From assembly GCA_030523345.1 (NCBI GenBank), contig JAUNIR010000014.1:336-41657 (forward strand): 41,322 nt of DNA, written 5' to 3'. This document shows positions 16,942-25,659 of the stretch, piece after piece. The notes under the pieces are model-generated. The model was given only the letters and a program-made list of their open reading frames with translations. It did not search any database and was not told the DNA's origin. A program made the position numbers and the translations under genes. The stretch is from Lachnospiraceae bacterium. GTDB lineage: Bacteria > Bacillota > Clostridia > Lachnospirales > Lachnospiraceae. Numbering within the stretch: position 1 is the stretch's first letter; every line of letters begins with the position of its first letter.

Positions 16942-16961
16942 TTTTGTATATGTTAAAGTAC

Positions 16962-16998
16962 AAAAAAACAGGAGAAAGGCTATCCCTCTCTCCTGTTT
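16962..16998 (-). terminator. Rho-independent terminator after small membrane protein gene
   Basis: The arms AAACAGGAGA and TCTCCTGTTT enclose a partly paired loop. On the minus strand the stem runs into TTTTTTT. It ends the tetR-small-protein transcript just before the lgt promoter. Confidence 0.88.
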
Positions 16999-17011
16999 AT
17001 TTACACTCCCG

Positions 17012-17338
17012 TTACCGGATGTAAATGTAGTTTGCCATTTCTGCCCTAATCAGCCTATCCTGATAATCAGCAAGCTTAATGAAAAACATGAGTCCAAAAA
17101 ATGCAAGTCCCATAGCAAAATTCAAGCCTGCAATTAAACTAGAATCACTAATCAGATGCGCTATCAACGTTATAACAAATACAATACCGCAAACCTCGCA
17201 GAAACGCATACATGTTTCCACCGTACCTACATCGATAGGCGGAATCTTTCCTGGCATCAAAAGAACCGCCCTCACAGTCCTTTTAAGCCCCTTAGCAAGT
17301 TTCCTTCGTCTTCTAAGGTTCCTTCTCTTTCGGTCCAT
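17012..17338 (-). CDS. Small basic membrane protein of unknown function
   Basis: This is a 108-residue protein. The first 25 residues are extremely basic (clusters KRRNLRRRRK and KGLKR), followed by two membrane helices at about 46-64 and 70-88 and a short polar tail. The basic N-terminus should stay in the cytoplasm, so both ends would be inside. I recognise no family. It begins 34 bases after the TetR-type gene with a clear AAGGGGA ribosome binding site and has a terminator behind it, so it is most likely co-transcribed with, and possibly controlled by, that regulator. It could be a small transport or envelope-stress protein; nothing in the sequence decides this. Confidence 0.75.
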   Translation of the reverse strand: MDRKRRNLRRRRKLAKGLKRTVRAVLLMPGKIPPIDVGTVETCMRFCEVCGIVFVITLIAHLISDSSLIAGLNFAMGLAFFGLMFFIKLADYQDRLIRAEMANYIYIR

Positions 17339-17372
17339 TTAGTTCCCCTTCTGACCTAATCAGAATAAAGCT

Positions 17373-17939
17373 TTATTTTCCCTCAAGTTCAGCTAAAAGT
17401 CCGGCATATGTCTCAGTAATGAGGCCCCTTACCTCCTCATCACTAATGACAGTCCTTCCTGAAACAATAAGTGCTCCGATTCCATGAACAAGGAACCATA
17501 TAGCTCTAAGAAGCTCCCCTTTTTGCTCCTCAGAAAGCTTTTCAGTTCCTGGAAGAATATTTGGATAGTTCTTTGCCTCCCCTTTAAGTAAGAACTCTCC
17601 ATCTCCCTCGATGTTCATATCATCTACTGAAGCTACTAATCTGAATAGGTGTTTTTCATTTCTGGCCGCATTAATATACCCTAATGCAAGTGAAAGATAA
17701 GCAGGCTCTGACTTCCCCTTTTGTCGTACCATGCTTTCTCTGATATACTCGGCACCCATTTCATATAAATCGACTTTAAGCTCTTCCATGTTCGCATACA
17801 CACGAAAAATAGGCTGAGTCGAGCAATTAAGCCTGTCTGCCAGTTTCCTGGCTGTTACAGCTTCAAATCCGCTCTCCTTAGTCATTTGAAAAGCTTCAGC
17901 TTTTATATGCTCTTTTGATACCTTCACCTGCGGTGGCAT
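17373..17939 (-). CDS. TetR-family transcriptional regulator
   Basis: This is a 188-residue regulator with an N-terminal TetR-type helix-turn-helix: EHIKAEAFQMTKESGFEAVTA forms the first helices, and ARKLADRLNCSTQPIFRVYANMEEL (about residues 30-54) is the recognition region and the conserved YxN-type end of the motif. The C-terminal ligand-binding and dimerisation domain (about 60-188) is helical, with a WFLVHGIGALIVSG segment common in these proteins. The 5' flank carries an array of 13-bp repeats with palindromic half-sites (17961-18090), which strongly suggests autoregulation. The small membrane protein gene follows in the same transcript. The ligand is unknown. Confidence 0.9.
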   Translation of the reverse strand: MPPQVKVSKEHIKAEAFQMTKESGFEAVTARKLADRLNCSTQPIFRVYANMEELKVDLYEMGAEYIRESMVRQKGKSEPAYLSLALGYINAARNEKHLFRLVASVDDMNIEGDGEFLLKGEAKNYPNILPGTEKLSEEQKGELLRAIWFLVHGIGALIVSGRTVISDEEVRGLITETYAGLLAELEGK

Positions 17940-17960
17940 ACTAATACTCCGAAATCATTC

Positions 17961-18090
17961 ATTATATAACAGTGTTATACATTCACGTTATGCAACTATG
18001 TTACGTATCTTAGTTACATATCATTGTTGTACAACTTTGTTACATAACACAGTTATTATAATATACTACTATATGTTGTTATGTCAACAC
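17961..18090. repeat. Array of ten 13-bp tandem repeats, probable multi-site operator
   Basis: Ten units start at 17961, 17974, 17987, 18000, 18013, 18026, 18039, 18052, 18065 and 18078, exactly 13 bases apart. Units 1-7 fit the near-palindromic consensus GTTAYRYAWC plus a 3-base spacer (examples GTTACATAAC and GTTGTACAAC; unit 1 begins with A instead of G). Unit 8 keeps only GTTAT, unit 9 is degenerate, and unit 10 (GTTATGTCAAC) is recognisable. The array begins 21 bases before the TetR-type ATG and covers the predicted promoter (18060-18087). Each unit contains opposed half-sites GTTA/TAAC, the kind of dyad a TetR dimer binds. Read directly from the sequence; the binding protein is inferred. 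Confidence 0.8.
18060..18087 (-). promoter_or_regulatory. Probable promoter of tetR-type gene, inside the repeat array
   Basis: On the minus strand a perfect -35 TTGACA (18087-18082) is followed after 16 bases by TATATT (18065-18060). Transcription would start near 18053, leaving a leader of about 110 bases that consists almost wholly of the 13-bp repeats. Confidence 0.6.
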
Positions 18091-18140
18091 TTTTTTCTAC
18101 TAATTGCAAATATGACAACTTACCTAATAATCGCTTTAAC

Positions 18141-18175
18141 AAAAAACAGGCTATAGAAAAACTATAGCCTGTTTT
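18141..18175 (-). terminator. Rho-independent terminator after nifJ
   Basis: Perfect arms AAAACAGGCTATAG and CTATAGCCTGTTTT (18143-18156 and 18162-18175) flank a 5-base loop, and the minus strand continues with Ts. The structure is symmetrical enough to stop transcription from either side. It closes the leucine-attenuated operon. Confidence 0.93.
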
Positions 18176-18197
18176 ATCATTATTATCACAGTGGTTA

Positions 18198-21100
18198 TCA
18201 ACCTTCTGTCATCTTTTTATACTTTTCATACTTAAGCTTCGAATCATTTCTAGCAATTTCAAATAACTCTTTTGCATTCTCTGGGAATGTTTTCTTAAGT
18301 ACCGAATATCTGTTTTCACCATCTAAGAACTCCTCAAGTGGAGTTTGTGGCTCCTTACAATCAAGCTGCATTGGAGTTTCCTTACGAGGATCATATCTAT
18401 AAAGATACCAATAACCTGATTCAACAGCTTTCTTCATCTCTTCCTGTACATTATTCATACCACGTCTGATACCATGAGTTGTACAAGCAGCATATGCAAT
18501 AATTACTGATGGTCCATCATAGCTTTCAGCCTCTGTTACAGCCTTAACAAGCTGAGCTGGAGATGCACCCATTGCAACCTGTGCAACGTATACATTACCA
18601 TAGCTCATCATGATTGCTCCTAAATCCATCTTTCTTGATTTCTTACCTGATGCCTGGAACTGGGCAACAGCACCAATAGGTGTAGCCTTAGAGCTCTGTC
18701 CTCCAGTATTCGAATAAACCTCTGTATCAACAATAAGAATATTTACGTTCTCACCCTGAGCAATTACATGGTTGAGTCCACCAAATCCGATATCGTATGC
18801 CCAACCATCACCGCCATACATCCAAAGTGTTTTCTTTGAAAGCTGATCCTTAGCATCAAGGATTTCTGCTGCTATTACCTTATTGTCCGTATCTGTTACT
18901 TTTTCAAGTTCTGCAATAAGATTATCAGTAGCCTCTCTTGATGCCTGTAAGTCATCATATGTCTCAAGCCATTTATTGCAAGCTGAAAGTAAATCACCTG
19001 TCGCAGTTTTAACAAGTTTTTCTACCTTCTGCTTCTGGCCTTCTCTCTGTTGTCTCGATGATAAGAACATACCAAGAGCAAGTTCTGCGTTATTCTCAAA
19101 TAAACTGTTTGTCCAAGCAGGACCAAAACCACGCTTATTAGTTGTATATGGAATACCTGGCATTGGAGCACCCCAAGCCTGTGAACATCCTGTAGCATTT
19201 GCCCAATAAATTCTGTCTCCGAAAAGCTGAGTTAAAAGCTTTGCATATGGAGTTTCGCCACATCCAGCACAAGCAGCTGAGAATTCCACTAATGGAGTTC
19301 TAAACTGTGATCCCTTAACCGTAGCTGGATTAAATAAATCACCCTTATCGGATAATGAAAGAGCGTAATCCCATCTCTCAAGATCCTTATCAGAATACTC
19401 TGCTGGTACCATTTCAATTGCTTTTTCTTTAGCTGGACAACTTGCTACACAGCTTCCACATCCTGTACAGTCATGCTTAGAAACCTGAAGGCTATATTTA
19501 AGCTCTGTATCCTTAATTCCATTAAGCTTAACAGTCTCAAAGCCTTCTGGTGCATTTTTCGTCTCTTCTTCTGTAACAATATAAGGACGAATTGCAGCAT
19601 GAGGACATACAAATGAACATTGGTTACACTGGAGACACTTTGATGAATCCCATTTTGGAACCTGTACTGCTATTGCACGCTTTTCGTAAGCTGTAAGACC
19701 TACATCAATTGTTCCATCTTCATATCCCTTAAAAGTACTTACAGGGAGATCATCACCCTTCTGTCTATTAATAGGGAAAAGAATGTTTCTTACTACATCA
19801 GGAAGGTTTGGATCGTCTGGCTGTCTATCATCCACCGAATCCTTCCAACTGTCAGGAACAGTAATCTCTATTACTTTTTCCGCACCTTCTTCAATAGCTT
19901 CAACGTTCATATTAACAACCTTAGAGCCCTTTGCGAAGTATGCTTTTCTAGCCGCTTCTTTCATCTGCTCTAAAGCTTTTTCAACATCCATAAGCTCAGT
20001 TATTTTGAAAAATGCAGCCTGAAGAACTGTATTAGTATGACTTCCAAGTCCAAGTCTTCCTGCTATTTCTGTTGCATCAATAATATAGAGCTTAATTTCA
20101 TTATCAGCTATGAGTTTTTTAACATGTCCAGGAAGCCTGTCTCCTACTTCTGCTTCATTCCATGAACAATTTATAAGTAGGCTTCCTCCCTTTTTGATTT
20201 CTTCAACGATGTCATACTGACTTATGAAACTTTCATTATGACATGCAACAAAATCAGCTGACTTAACATAGTATGTGCTTCTAATTGGCTTCTTTGAAAA
20301 TCTTAAGTGAGACTTAGTAATACCAAACGACTTTTTAGCATCATACTCAAAGTATGCCTGTGAATATAAATTTTCACAATCTCCCAATATTTTAGCTGTA
20401 TTGTGGTTAGCACCTACAGTTCCGTCACCACCAAGTCCCCAGAACTTACAGCTATAAGTGTCTTTATCTTCAAAGTCTGTAATTTTTACATATTCCAGTG
20501 AAAGATTAGTAACATCATCTACAATACCAATTGTAAAGTTTTTCTTAGGGCTGTCTGATTCAAGGTTTTTATATACAGATACTAGCTGAGCCATATCTGT
20601 ATCCTTAGAAGAAAGACCATATCTTCCTCCTATTACGCTTATATCAAGACCTGCATCCTTGATTACAGATGCAACATCAAGGTAAAGTGGCTCTCCAACA
20701 GAACCCATTTCTTTACATCTATCAAGAACTGCAATTTTCTTAACACTCTTTGGTAAAGCATTAATAAAGTGTTTTGCTGAAAATGGTCTGTAAAGATGTA
20801 CTTCAAGATATCCAACCTTTTTGCCCTTTGTCTCAAGATAGTCAACCGCTTCCTTAGCAGCACCAGATACAGAACCCATCGCAATTACAACTTCCTCTGC
20901 ATCAGGATCACCATAATAGTCAAACAAGTGATATGTTCTACCTGTGATTTTCCCAGTTTCTTCAAGATAGTATTCAACAATATCAGGAAGGTTATCATAG
21001 AATCCATTATTTGCTTCACGAACCTGGAAATATACATCACCATTCTGTACAGTATTCCATAGTCTAGGATGCTCTGGATTTAATGCATGATCTCTAAATG

Positions 21101-21701
21101 CCTTCAATGCTTCTTTATCCATAAGACCTGTTAAAGCCTTAACATCTGGCATATCAATTCTTGAAAGCTCATGTGATGTTCTAAATCCATCAAAGAAATG
21201 CATAAATGGAGTTCTTCCTTTTACTGCTGCAAGATGAGCAACCGCTGCAAGATCAGCTGCCTCCTGAACAGATCCCGAACATAACATTGCAAATCCCGTA
21301 GCACGACATGCCATTACGTCTGAATGATCACCGAAAATACTCATTCCATGCGTTCCAACTGTTCTAGCTGCTACATGAAGAACCGCTGGAAGTCTTTCTC
21401 CCGCAATTCTATAAAGAACTGGCACCATAAGCATGAGTCCTTGGCTTGATGTATAGCTGACCCCAAGTGAACCAGTCTGAAGTGCTCCATGTACAGCTCC
21501 AATAGCTCCTGCTTCTGACTGCATTTCAATAAGCTTAACCGTCTGGTTAAACATATTGAGTCTGCCATTTGCACTCCATTGGTCAGTAAGTCCTGCCATA
21601 GGAGATGATGGAGTAATTGGATAAATTGCTGCTATTTCGGTAAAATCATAGGCAACGTTAGCTGCTGCTGCATTACCATCCATTGTTACAAAATTAGACA
21701 T
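18198..21701 (-). CDS. nifJ: Pyruvate:ferredoxin oxidoreductase (single-chain PFOR)
   Basis: This 1167-residue enzyme oxidises pyruvate with CoA to acetyl-CoA and CO2 and reduces ferredoxin, the main pyruvate-to-acetyl-CoA step in anaerobes; the reverse reaction is also possible. The domains are in normal order: an N-terminal pyrimidine-binding domain (AAIYPITPSSPMAGLTDQW), a middle domain, and a two-[4Fe4S] ferredoxin insert with CLQCNQCSFVCP and CTGCGSCVASCP. The C-terminal TPP/[4Fe4S] domain follows with CAGCGETPYAK, GDGWAYDIGFGG and VYSNTGGQSSKATP. No key motif is missing. AAAGGTGAG precedes the ATG. Only 18 bases, with no terminator or promoter, separate it from the upstream TIM-barrel/acyl-CoA synthetase gene, so it appears to be the last gene of the leucine-attenuated transcript, which is unexpected for a central enzyme. 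Confidence 0.96.
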   Translation of the reverse strand: MSNFVTMDGNAAAANVAYDFTEIAAIYPITPSSPMAGLTDQWSANGRLNMFNQTVKLIEMQSEAGAIGAVHGALQTGSLGVSYTSSQGLMLMVPVLYRIAGERLPAVLHVAARTVGTHGMSIFGDHSDVMACRATGFAMLCSGSVQEAADLAAVAHLAAVKGRTPFMHFFDGFRTSHELSRIDMPDVKALTGLMDKEALKAFRDHALNPEHPRLWNTVQNGDVYFQVREANNGFYDNLPDIVEYYLEETGKITGRTYHLFDYYGDPDAEEVVIAMGSVSGAAKEAVDYLETKGKKVGYLEVHLYRPFSAKHFINALPKSVKKIAVLDRCKEMGSVGEPLYLDVASVIKDAGLDISVIGGRYGLSSKDTDMAQLVSVYKNLESDSPKKNFTIGIVDDVTNLSLEYVKITDFEDKDTYSCKFWGLGGDGTVGANHNTAKILGDCENLYSQAYFEYDAKKSFGITKSHLRFSKKPIRSTYYVKSADFVACHNESFISQYDIVEEIKKGGSLLINCSWNEAEVGDRLPGHVKKLIADNEIKLYIIDATEIAGRLGLGSHTNTVLQAAFFKITELMDVEKALEQMKEAARKAYFAKGSKVVNMNVEAIEEGAEKVIEITVPDSWKDSVDDRQPDDPNLPDVVRNILFPINRQKGDDLPVSTFKGYEDGTIDVGLTAYEKRAIAVQVPKWDSSKCLQCNQCSFVCPHAAIRPYIVTEEETKNAPEGFETVKLNGIKDTELKYSLQVSKHDCTGCGSCVASCPAKEKAIEMVPAEYSDKDLERWDYALSLSDKGDLFNPATVKGSQFRTPLVEFSAACAGCGETPYAKLLTQLFGDRIYWANATGCSQAWGAPMPGIPYTTNKRGFGPAWTNSLFENNAELALGMFLSSRQQREGQKQKVEKLVKTATGDLLSACNKWLETYDDLQASREATDNLIAELEKVTDTDNKVIAAEILDAKDQLSKKTLWMYGGDGWAYDIGFGGLNHVIAQGENVNILIVDTEVYSNTGGQSSKATPIGAVAQFQASGKKSRKMDLGAIMMSYGNVYVAQVAMGASPAQLVKAVTEAESYDGPSVIIAYAACTTHGIRRGMNNVQEEMKKAVESGYWYLYRYDPRKETPMQLDCKEPQTPLEEFLDGENRYSVLKKTFPENAKELFEIARNDSKLKYEKYKKMTEG

Positions 21702-21719
21702 TTTCTCTCACCTTTAAAA

Positions 21720-24203
21720 TTAATTTTTCTTAAGTCCAAGCTCCTCAACTGCTGCTTCACGCATCTTGTATTTCTGAATCTTTCCGGCTGCATTCATTGG
21801 GAATGAATCAACAAATTTAATGTACTTTGGTACTTTATGTCTTGCGAGTGAAGCAACAATGAAATCTCTCATCTCATCTACTGTTATAGTAGCGTCATCC
21901 TTTAATATAATACAAGCCATAGCTTCTTCGCCATACTTTTCGTCTGGAACACCAATAACCTGTACATCTCTAACCTGAGGATTTGTATAAATGAACTCTT
22001 CGATTTCCTTTGGATAAAGGTTCTCACCACCTCGGATGATCATATCTTTAAGACGTCCTGTTATACGATAGTTTCCATTTTCATCCTTGCATGCAAGGTC
22101 TCCTGAATGAAGCCATCCTTCCTCATCAATAGTCTCTTTTGTTTCCTCTGGCATCTTGTAATAACCCTTCATAGTGTTATAACCTCTTGCACAGAATTCA
22201 CCATTAACACCTACACCAACTTCTTCTCCTGTTTCAGGATCAATAATCTTACACTGAACGTGTGGGAAATCATATCCTACAGTTTCTGTACGAACATCAA
22301 GAGGATCTGTCCATGCGCTCATTGTATTACCTGGCGCTGTTTCTGTCTGTCCATATACGCTGACAATACCTGTCATATTCATTTCATCTGGCTGAGCAGC
22401 TCTCTTCATAAGTTCTGGAGGACATCCCGCGCCTGCCATGATACCTGTTCTCATATATGAAAAGTCAGTCTTTTTATAATCTGCATGGTTAAACATAGCA
22501 ATGAACATTGTAGGAACGCCATTAAATGCTGTAATTTTTTCTGCCTTGATACATGCAAGTGATGCCTTTGCAGAGAAATATGGCATTGGACACATTGTTG
22601 AACCATGGGTCATTGATGATGTCATTGAAAGAACCATACCAAAACAGTGGAACATAGGAACCTGAATCATCATACGGTCTGCTGTTGAAAGTCCCATTCT
22701 ATCACCAATACATTTACCATTATTAACTACATTATAGTGTGTAAGCATAACTCCTTTAGGGAATCCTGTTGTTCCAGATGTATACTGCATATTACATACG
22801 TCGTTAGGACGCACCTTAGCTGCCATTCTATTTACTTCTTCGAGCGGAACAAGATCACATCTATCCATAGCCTCATCAAAATTAAGACATCCAGGCATAT
22901 TAAATCCTACTGTAATAACATTTCTAAGGAATGGAAGTCTCTTAGTATGAAGAGGTGTTCCTGGCTTATTATCCTTAAGTTCTGGACAAAGCTCATTAAT
23001 AATATTTGCATAATTTGAATCAAGTGCAGACTCAACCATAACAAGAGTATGTGTGTCTGACTGACGGAAAAGATACTCTGCCTCATGAATCTTATATGCT
23101 GTATTTACTGTTACTAAAACTGCACCAATCTTTGTTGTTGCCCAGAAAGTAATATACCATGCAGGCACATTTGTAGCCCAAATAGCCACTTTAGATCCGG
23201 CCTTAACGCCCATTGATACGAGTGCTCTAGCAAAATTATCAACGTCTTCTTTAAACTCTTCGTATGTTCTCGTATAATCAAGCGTTGTGTATTTAAATGC
23301 ATACTGATCTGGGAATTCTTCTGCTACGCGGTCAAGAACCTGTGAGAAAGTTAAGTCAATAAGCTCATCCTTCTTCCAAATATACTGTCCCTTACCATCG
23401 TGATTGAGGTAGAGTGTCTTTTTCTGACCTCTTGTGTCTTCAAAACGGTGCATATAGTTTACAAAGTATGGGAAGATAATTTCGTAATCCTGTAAATCTT
23501 CCATCCACTTTTTGTTCCATTCAAGGGAAATATAGCCATCATAGTCTACTGAAGCCAAAGCTCTCATTATATCTGATATTGGCATATTTCCTTCACCAAT
23601 AAGATTATATGTTTCAGCATCATCTGAATCTTTCATATGAATGTGCTTAACATATGATCCAAGATTCTTAATTGTTGTAGCTGGTGTTTCGTTACAATCT
23701 CTATATGGGTGATGTACATCCCAAAGTGCCGCAAGGTTATCACTTGCATAGCTATCCATGAGACCACGAAGCTTTTCCGTGTCTGAATACATTCCATTAG
23801 TTGTAATAAGAATGCCAACCTTGTTTTCCTCTGTATAAACTAATACTTCATCAAGGAATGCTCTAACCTTGTCCTCTGCATCGTTCATCGCGCTTATGCT
23901 AACATATGGTACTGACATGCTTTTTGCAATATCAACTAATCCTTTTATTGTCTCTACCGCGTTTTCATCTGAAGTAACATCTACTGATGTATCAAAACAT
24001 GGGATTTCAAGCTTTAAATCTCTAAGCTGTCTAACTGTTGCCTGCGTATTATATTTGTGGAAGGCTGCTCCCTTTTCTGTAAATTCAGGACAGCAATGAA
24101 GATCGTATACTTCAATACCGCCAAAATCCATCTCTGTTGCTATAGCCTTAAGCTCATCCCATGAAAGCTCTTTCCATCCACGTGTTGAAAAAGAAATCTT
24201 CAT
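21720..24203 (-). CDS. Fusion: xylose-isomerase-like TIM barrel + acyl-CoA synthetase
   Basis: This is one uninterrupted 827-codon frame. Residues 1 to about 255 resemble AP-endonuclease-2/xylose-isomerase-like sugar isomerases-epimerases. The metal-ligand-type segments WDVHH (161-165), VKHIHMKD (185-192) and ISLEW (225-229) are present, but the strand-5 Glu expected as a ligand is replaced by ITTNG (133-137). Residues about 280-827 are a complete ANL-superfamily acyl-CoA synthetase: P-loop YTSGTTGFPKG (474-484), VYGQTE (616-621), GWLHSGDL (696-703), the hinge GRLKDMIIRGGENLYPKEIE (716-735) and catalytic Lys808 in NAAGKIQ. It should form acyl-CoA from a carboxylic acid, ATP and CoA; the barrel may supply or modify a substrate. 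The ATG overlaps the stop of the LeuA-like gene by one base. The fusion is certain from the frame; the substrate is unknown. Confidence 0.9.
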   Translation of the reverse strand: MKISFSTRGWKELSWDELKAIATEMDFGGIEVYDLHCCPEFTEKGAAFHKYNTQATVRQLRDLKLEIPCFDTSVDVTSDENAVETIKGLVDIAKSMSVPYVSISAMNDAEDKVRAFLDEVLVYTEENKVGILITTNGMYSDTEKLRGLMDSYASDNLAALWDVHHPYRDCNETPATTIKNLGSYVKHIHMKDSDDAETYNLIGEGNMPISDIMRALASVDYDGYISLEWNKKWMEDLQDYEIIFPYFVNYMHRFEDTRGQKKTLYLNHDGKGQYIWKKDELIDLTFSQVLDRVAEEFPDQYAFKYTTLDYTRTYEEFKEDVDNFARALVSMGVKAGSKVAIWATNVPAWYITFWATTKIGAVLVTVNTAYKIHEAEYLFRQSDTHTLVMVESALDSNYANIINELCPELKDNKPGTPLHTKRLPFLRNVITVGFNMPGCLNFDEAMDRCDLVPLEEVNRMAAKVRPNDVCNMQYTSGTTGFPKGVMLTHYNVVNNGKCIGDRMGLSTADRMMIQVPMFHCFGMVLSMTSSMTHGSTMCPMPYFSAKASLACIKAEKITAFNGVPTMFIAMFNHADYKKTDFSYMRTGIMAGAGCPPELMKRAAQPDEMNMTGIVSVYGQTETAPGNTMSAWTDPLDVRTETVGYDFPHVQCKIIDPETGEEVGVGVNGEFCARGYNTMKGYYKMPEETKETIDEEGWLHSGDLACKDENGNYRITGRLKDMIIRGGENLYPKEIEEFIYTNPQVRDVQVIGVPDEKYGEEAMACIILKDDATITVDEMRDFIVASLARHKVPKYIKFVDSFPMNAAGKIQKYKMREAAVEELGLKKN

Positions 24204-25621
24204 TATTCGTGCTCCTCATATACAATCTTGTTAAGTGCATTTACATATGCGCGGATACTTGATCCTACTACGTCTACACTGATACCTCTACCTGAATATA
24301 CTTTACCTTCTGAACGAAGCTTAACTATTGTTTCACCCATAGCCTCTGCTCCTTCAGTAACGGCTTTAATCTGGAAATCATCAAGTTCATAATGACTACC
24401 AGTTATGCCCTCAATAGCAAGAAATGCTGCATCTACAGGACCATCTCCTATTGCCACATTTTCTGATACTTCATCATCTTTTTTAAGCTTGATTAATGCT
24501 GTTGTTCCAGCTGTGTCACCCATAGTAATAAGGTATCCATCAATTGTATATGTAGGTGGAACCTGAAGAGCTGAAGAAGCTATAATTGCATCGAGCTCAT
24601 GGCCTGTTACTGTACCCTTCTTTGATGCAATACGTGAAAATGCTTTATAAACACTTACTATATCTTCCTCAGACAAATCATAGCCAAGCTTTGCACACAC
24701 TTTAGCTACTGCGTCCATATCATCATTAGCATTAAGAATTATATCTGCTCCCTCAGTACTTACAGCACCATCAAATGCTGAAGTTGAAGTTCTTCCAATT
24801 TCTAAAAGCCACTGTATCTGTGCGCAAACCCTCTTAAGTTCTGTTGTACGTACCGAACATGAAGCCTTACAAACATCCTCCTTATTTGCAATAATTCTTG
24901 CAATATTTGGAAGAGATATACAGCTTAATGGATATGCTGATGTCTTAACTTCGCCTGCTCCCGCAATAATTCCTGCAACAGCACACGCATCTGCCATTGA
25001 CAAATCATTACTACATGCAATTCCTAAAACCACATCCTTAAGTGCTGGAACATTTTCGTATATATTATTAACAAACTCTGTAAACTCTGCTGGAAGCATT
25101 GTTCCTGCTGCATCACTAACTGTTACTGTAGTAGCTCCAGCATTAATAGCTCCATCTATTACTTTATATAAGAAGTCTACATCACTTCTTGTAGCATCAT
25201 CTGCAATGAATTCAACATCGTCTGTAAGAGTCTTACAGTATTCAATTGTTTCTGTTACCTTTGCAAACATTTTGTCTGCCTTCATATGATGAATATATTC
25301 CATCTGTGCAGGGCTTACTGCTGCTACAACCTGAAGTCTTGGATGATTTGCTTCCTTCACTGACGCCCATGTAAGATCAGCACATTCCTTTGACATATCA
25401 GATAGTGGTACTGCTAGAACACTATTTTTAACTGCAGATGCCATAGATTTAATTCTTAGGCTGTCTACCTTCTCCTGCTCAATACCCTCAGCTTCGATTA
25501 CGCCAACCGATAGCTTATCAAGTAGCTTTGCAAGTTCAAGCTTCTTTTTGAATGTTAGTGAAACTTCTTTTGAATTTGAAAAAAGTTTCATGGATACATC
25601 ACTAATTCGTACCTCTCTCAT
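24203..25621 (-). CDS. LeuA-like protein lacking catalytic residues (pseudo-isopropylmalate synthase)
   Basis: This 472-residue protein has the architecture of 2-isopropylmalate synthase. A DRE-TIM barrel comes first (about 1-245; KLELAKLLDKL and IADDATRSDVDFLYKVIDGAINAG are recognisable), then linker helices and a well-kept C-terminal LeuA regulatory domain (about 355-465; IGDGPVDAAFLAIEG, LDDFQIKAVTEGAEAMGE, GRGISVDVVGSSIRAYVNALN). In place of the canonical LRDGEQSPG loop it has KLFSNSKE (12-19), so Arg and the metal-ligand Asp are gone. The metal-binding HCHND motif is ACSND (202-206), both His lost. The GERAGN loop and HESGIH segment are also missing. It is therefore very probably not a working synthase but could still bind leucine or another acid and regulate or scaffold. 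It lies behind a leucine attenuator; AAGAGGAG precedes the ATG. Confidence 0.88.
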   Translation of the reverse strand: MREVRISDVSMKLFSNSKEVSLTFKKKLELAKLLDKLSVGVIEAEGIEQEKVDSLRIKSMASAVKNSVLAVPLSDMSKECADLTWASVKEANHPRLQVVAAVSPAQMEYIHHMKADKMFAKVTETIEYCKTLTDDVEFIADDATRSDVDFLYKVIDGAINAGATTVTVSDAAGTMLPAEFTEFVNNIYENVPALKDVVLGIACSNDLSMADACAVAGIIAGAGEVKTSAYPLSCISLPNIARIIANKEDVCKASCSVRTTELKRVCAQIQWLLEIGRTSTSAFDGAVSTEGADIILNANDDMDAVAKVCAKLGYDLSEEDIVSVYKAFSRIASKKGTVTGHELDAIIASSALQVPPTYTIDGYLITMGDTAGTTALIKLKKDDEVSENVAIGDGPVDAAFLAIEGITGSHYELDDFQIKAVTEGAEAMGETIVKLRSEGKVYSGRGISVDVVGSSIRAYVNALNKIVYEEHE

Positions 25622-25659
25622 AGGTTTCTCCTCTTCTTTCTTTTTGTTATTATTTGAAT

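Noticed and set aside
17961..18090. CRISPR array or plasmid replication iterons
   Set aside because: Units are only 13 bp with 3-bp spacers, no cas or rep gene is near, and the array overlaps the promoter of a TetR-type gene.
24203..25621. Ordinary functional leuA or citramalate synthase
   Set aside because: The RDGEQ loop and the metal-binding HxH motif are both replaced, so calling it leuA would mislead.
24203..25621. Recent pseudogene or frameshift in the LeuA-like gene
   Set aside because: The frame is intact, well spaced, preceded by a good ribosome site, and the regulatory domain is well conserved.
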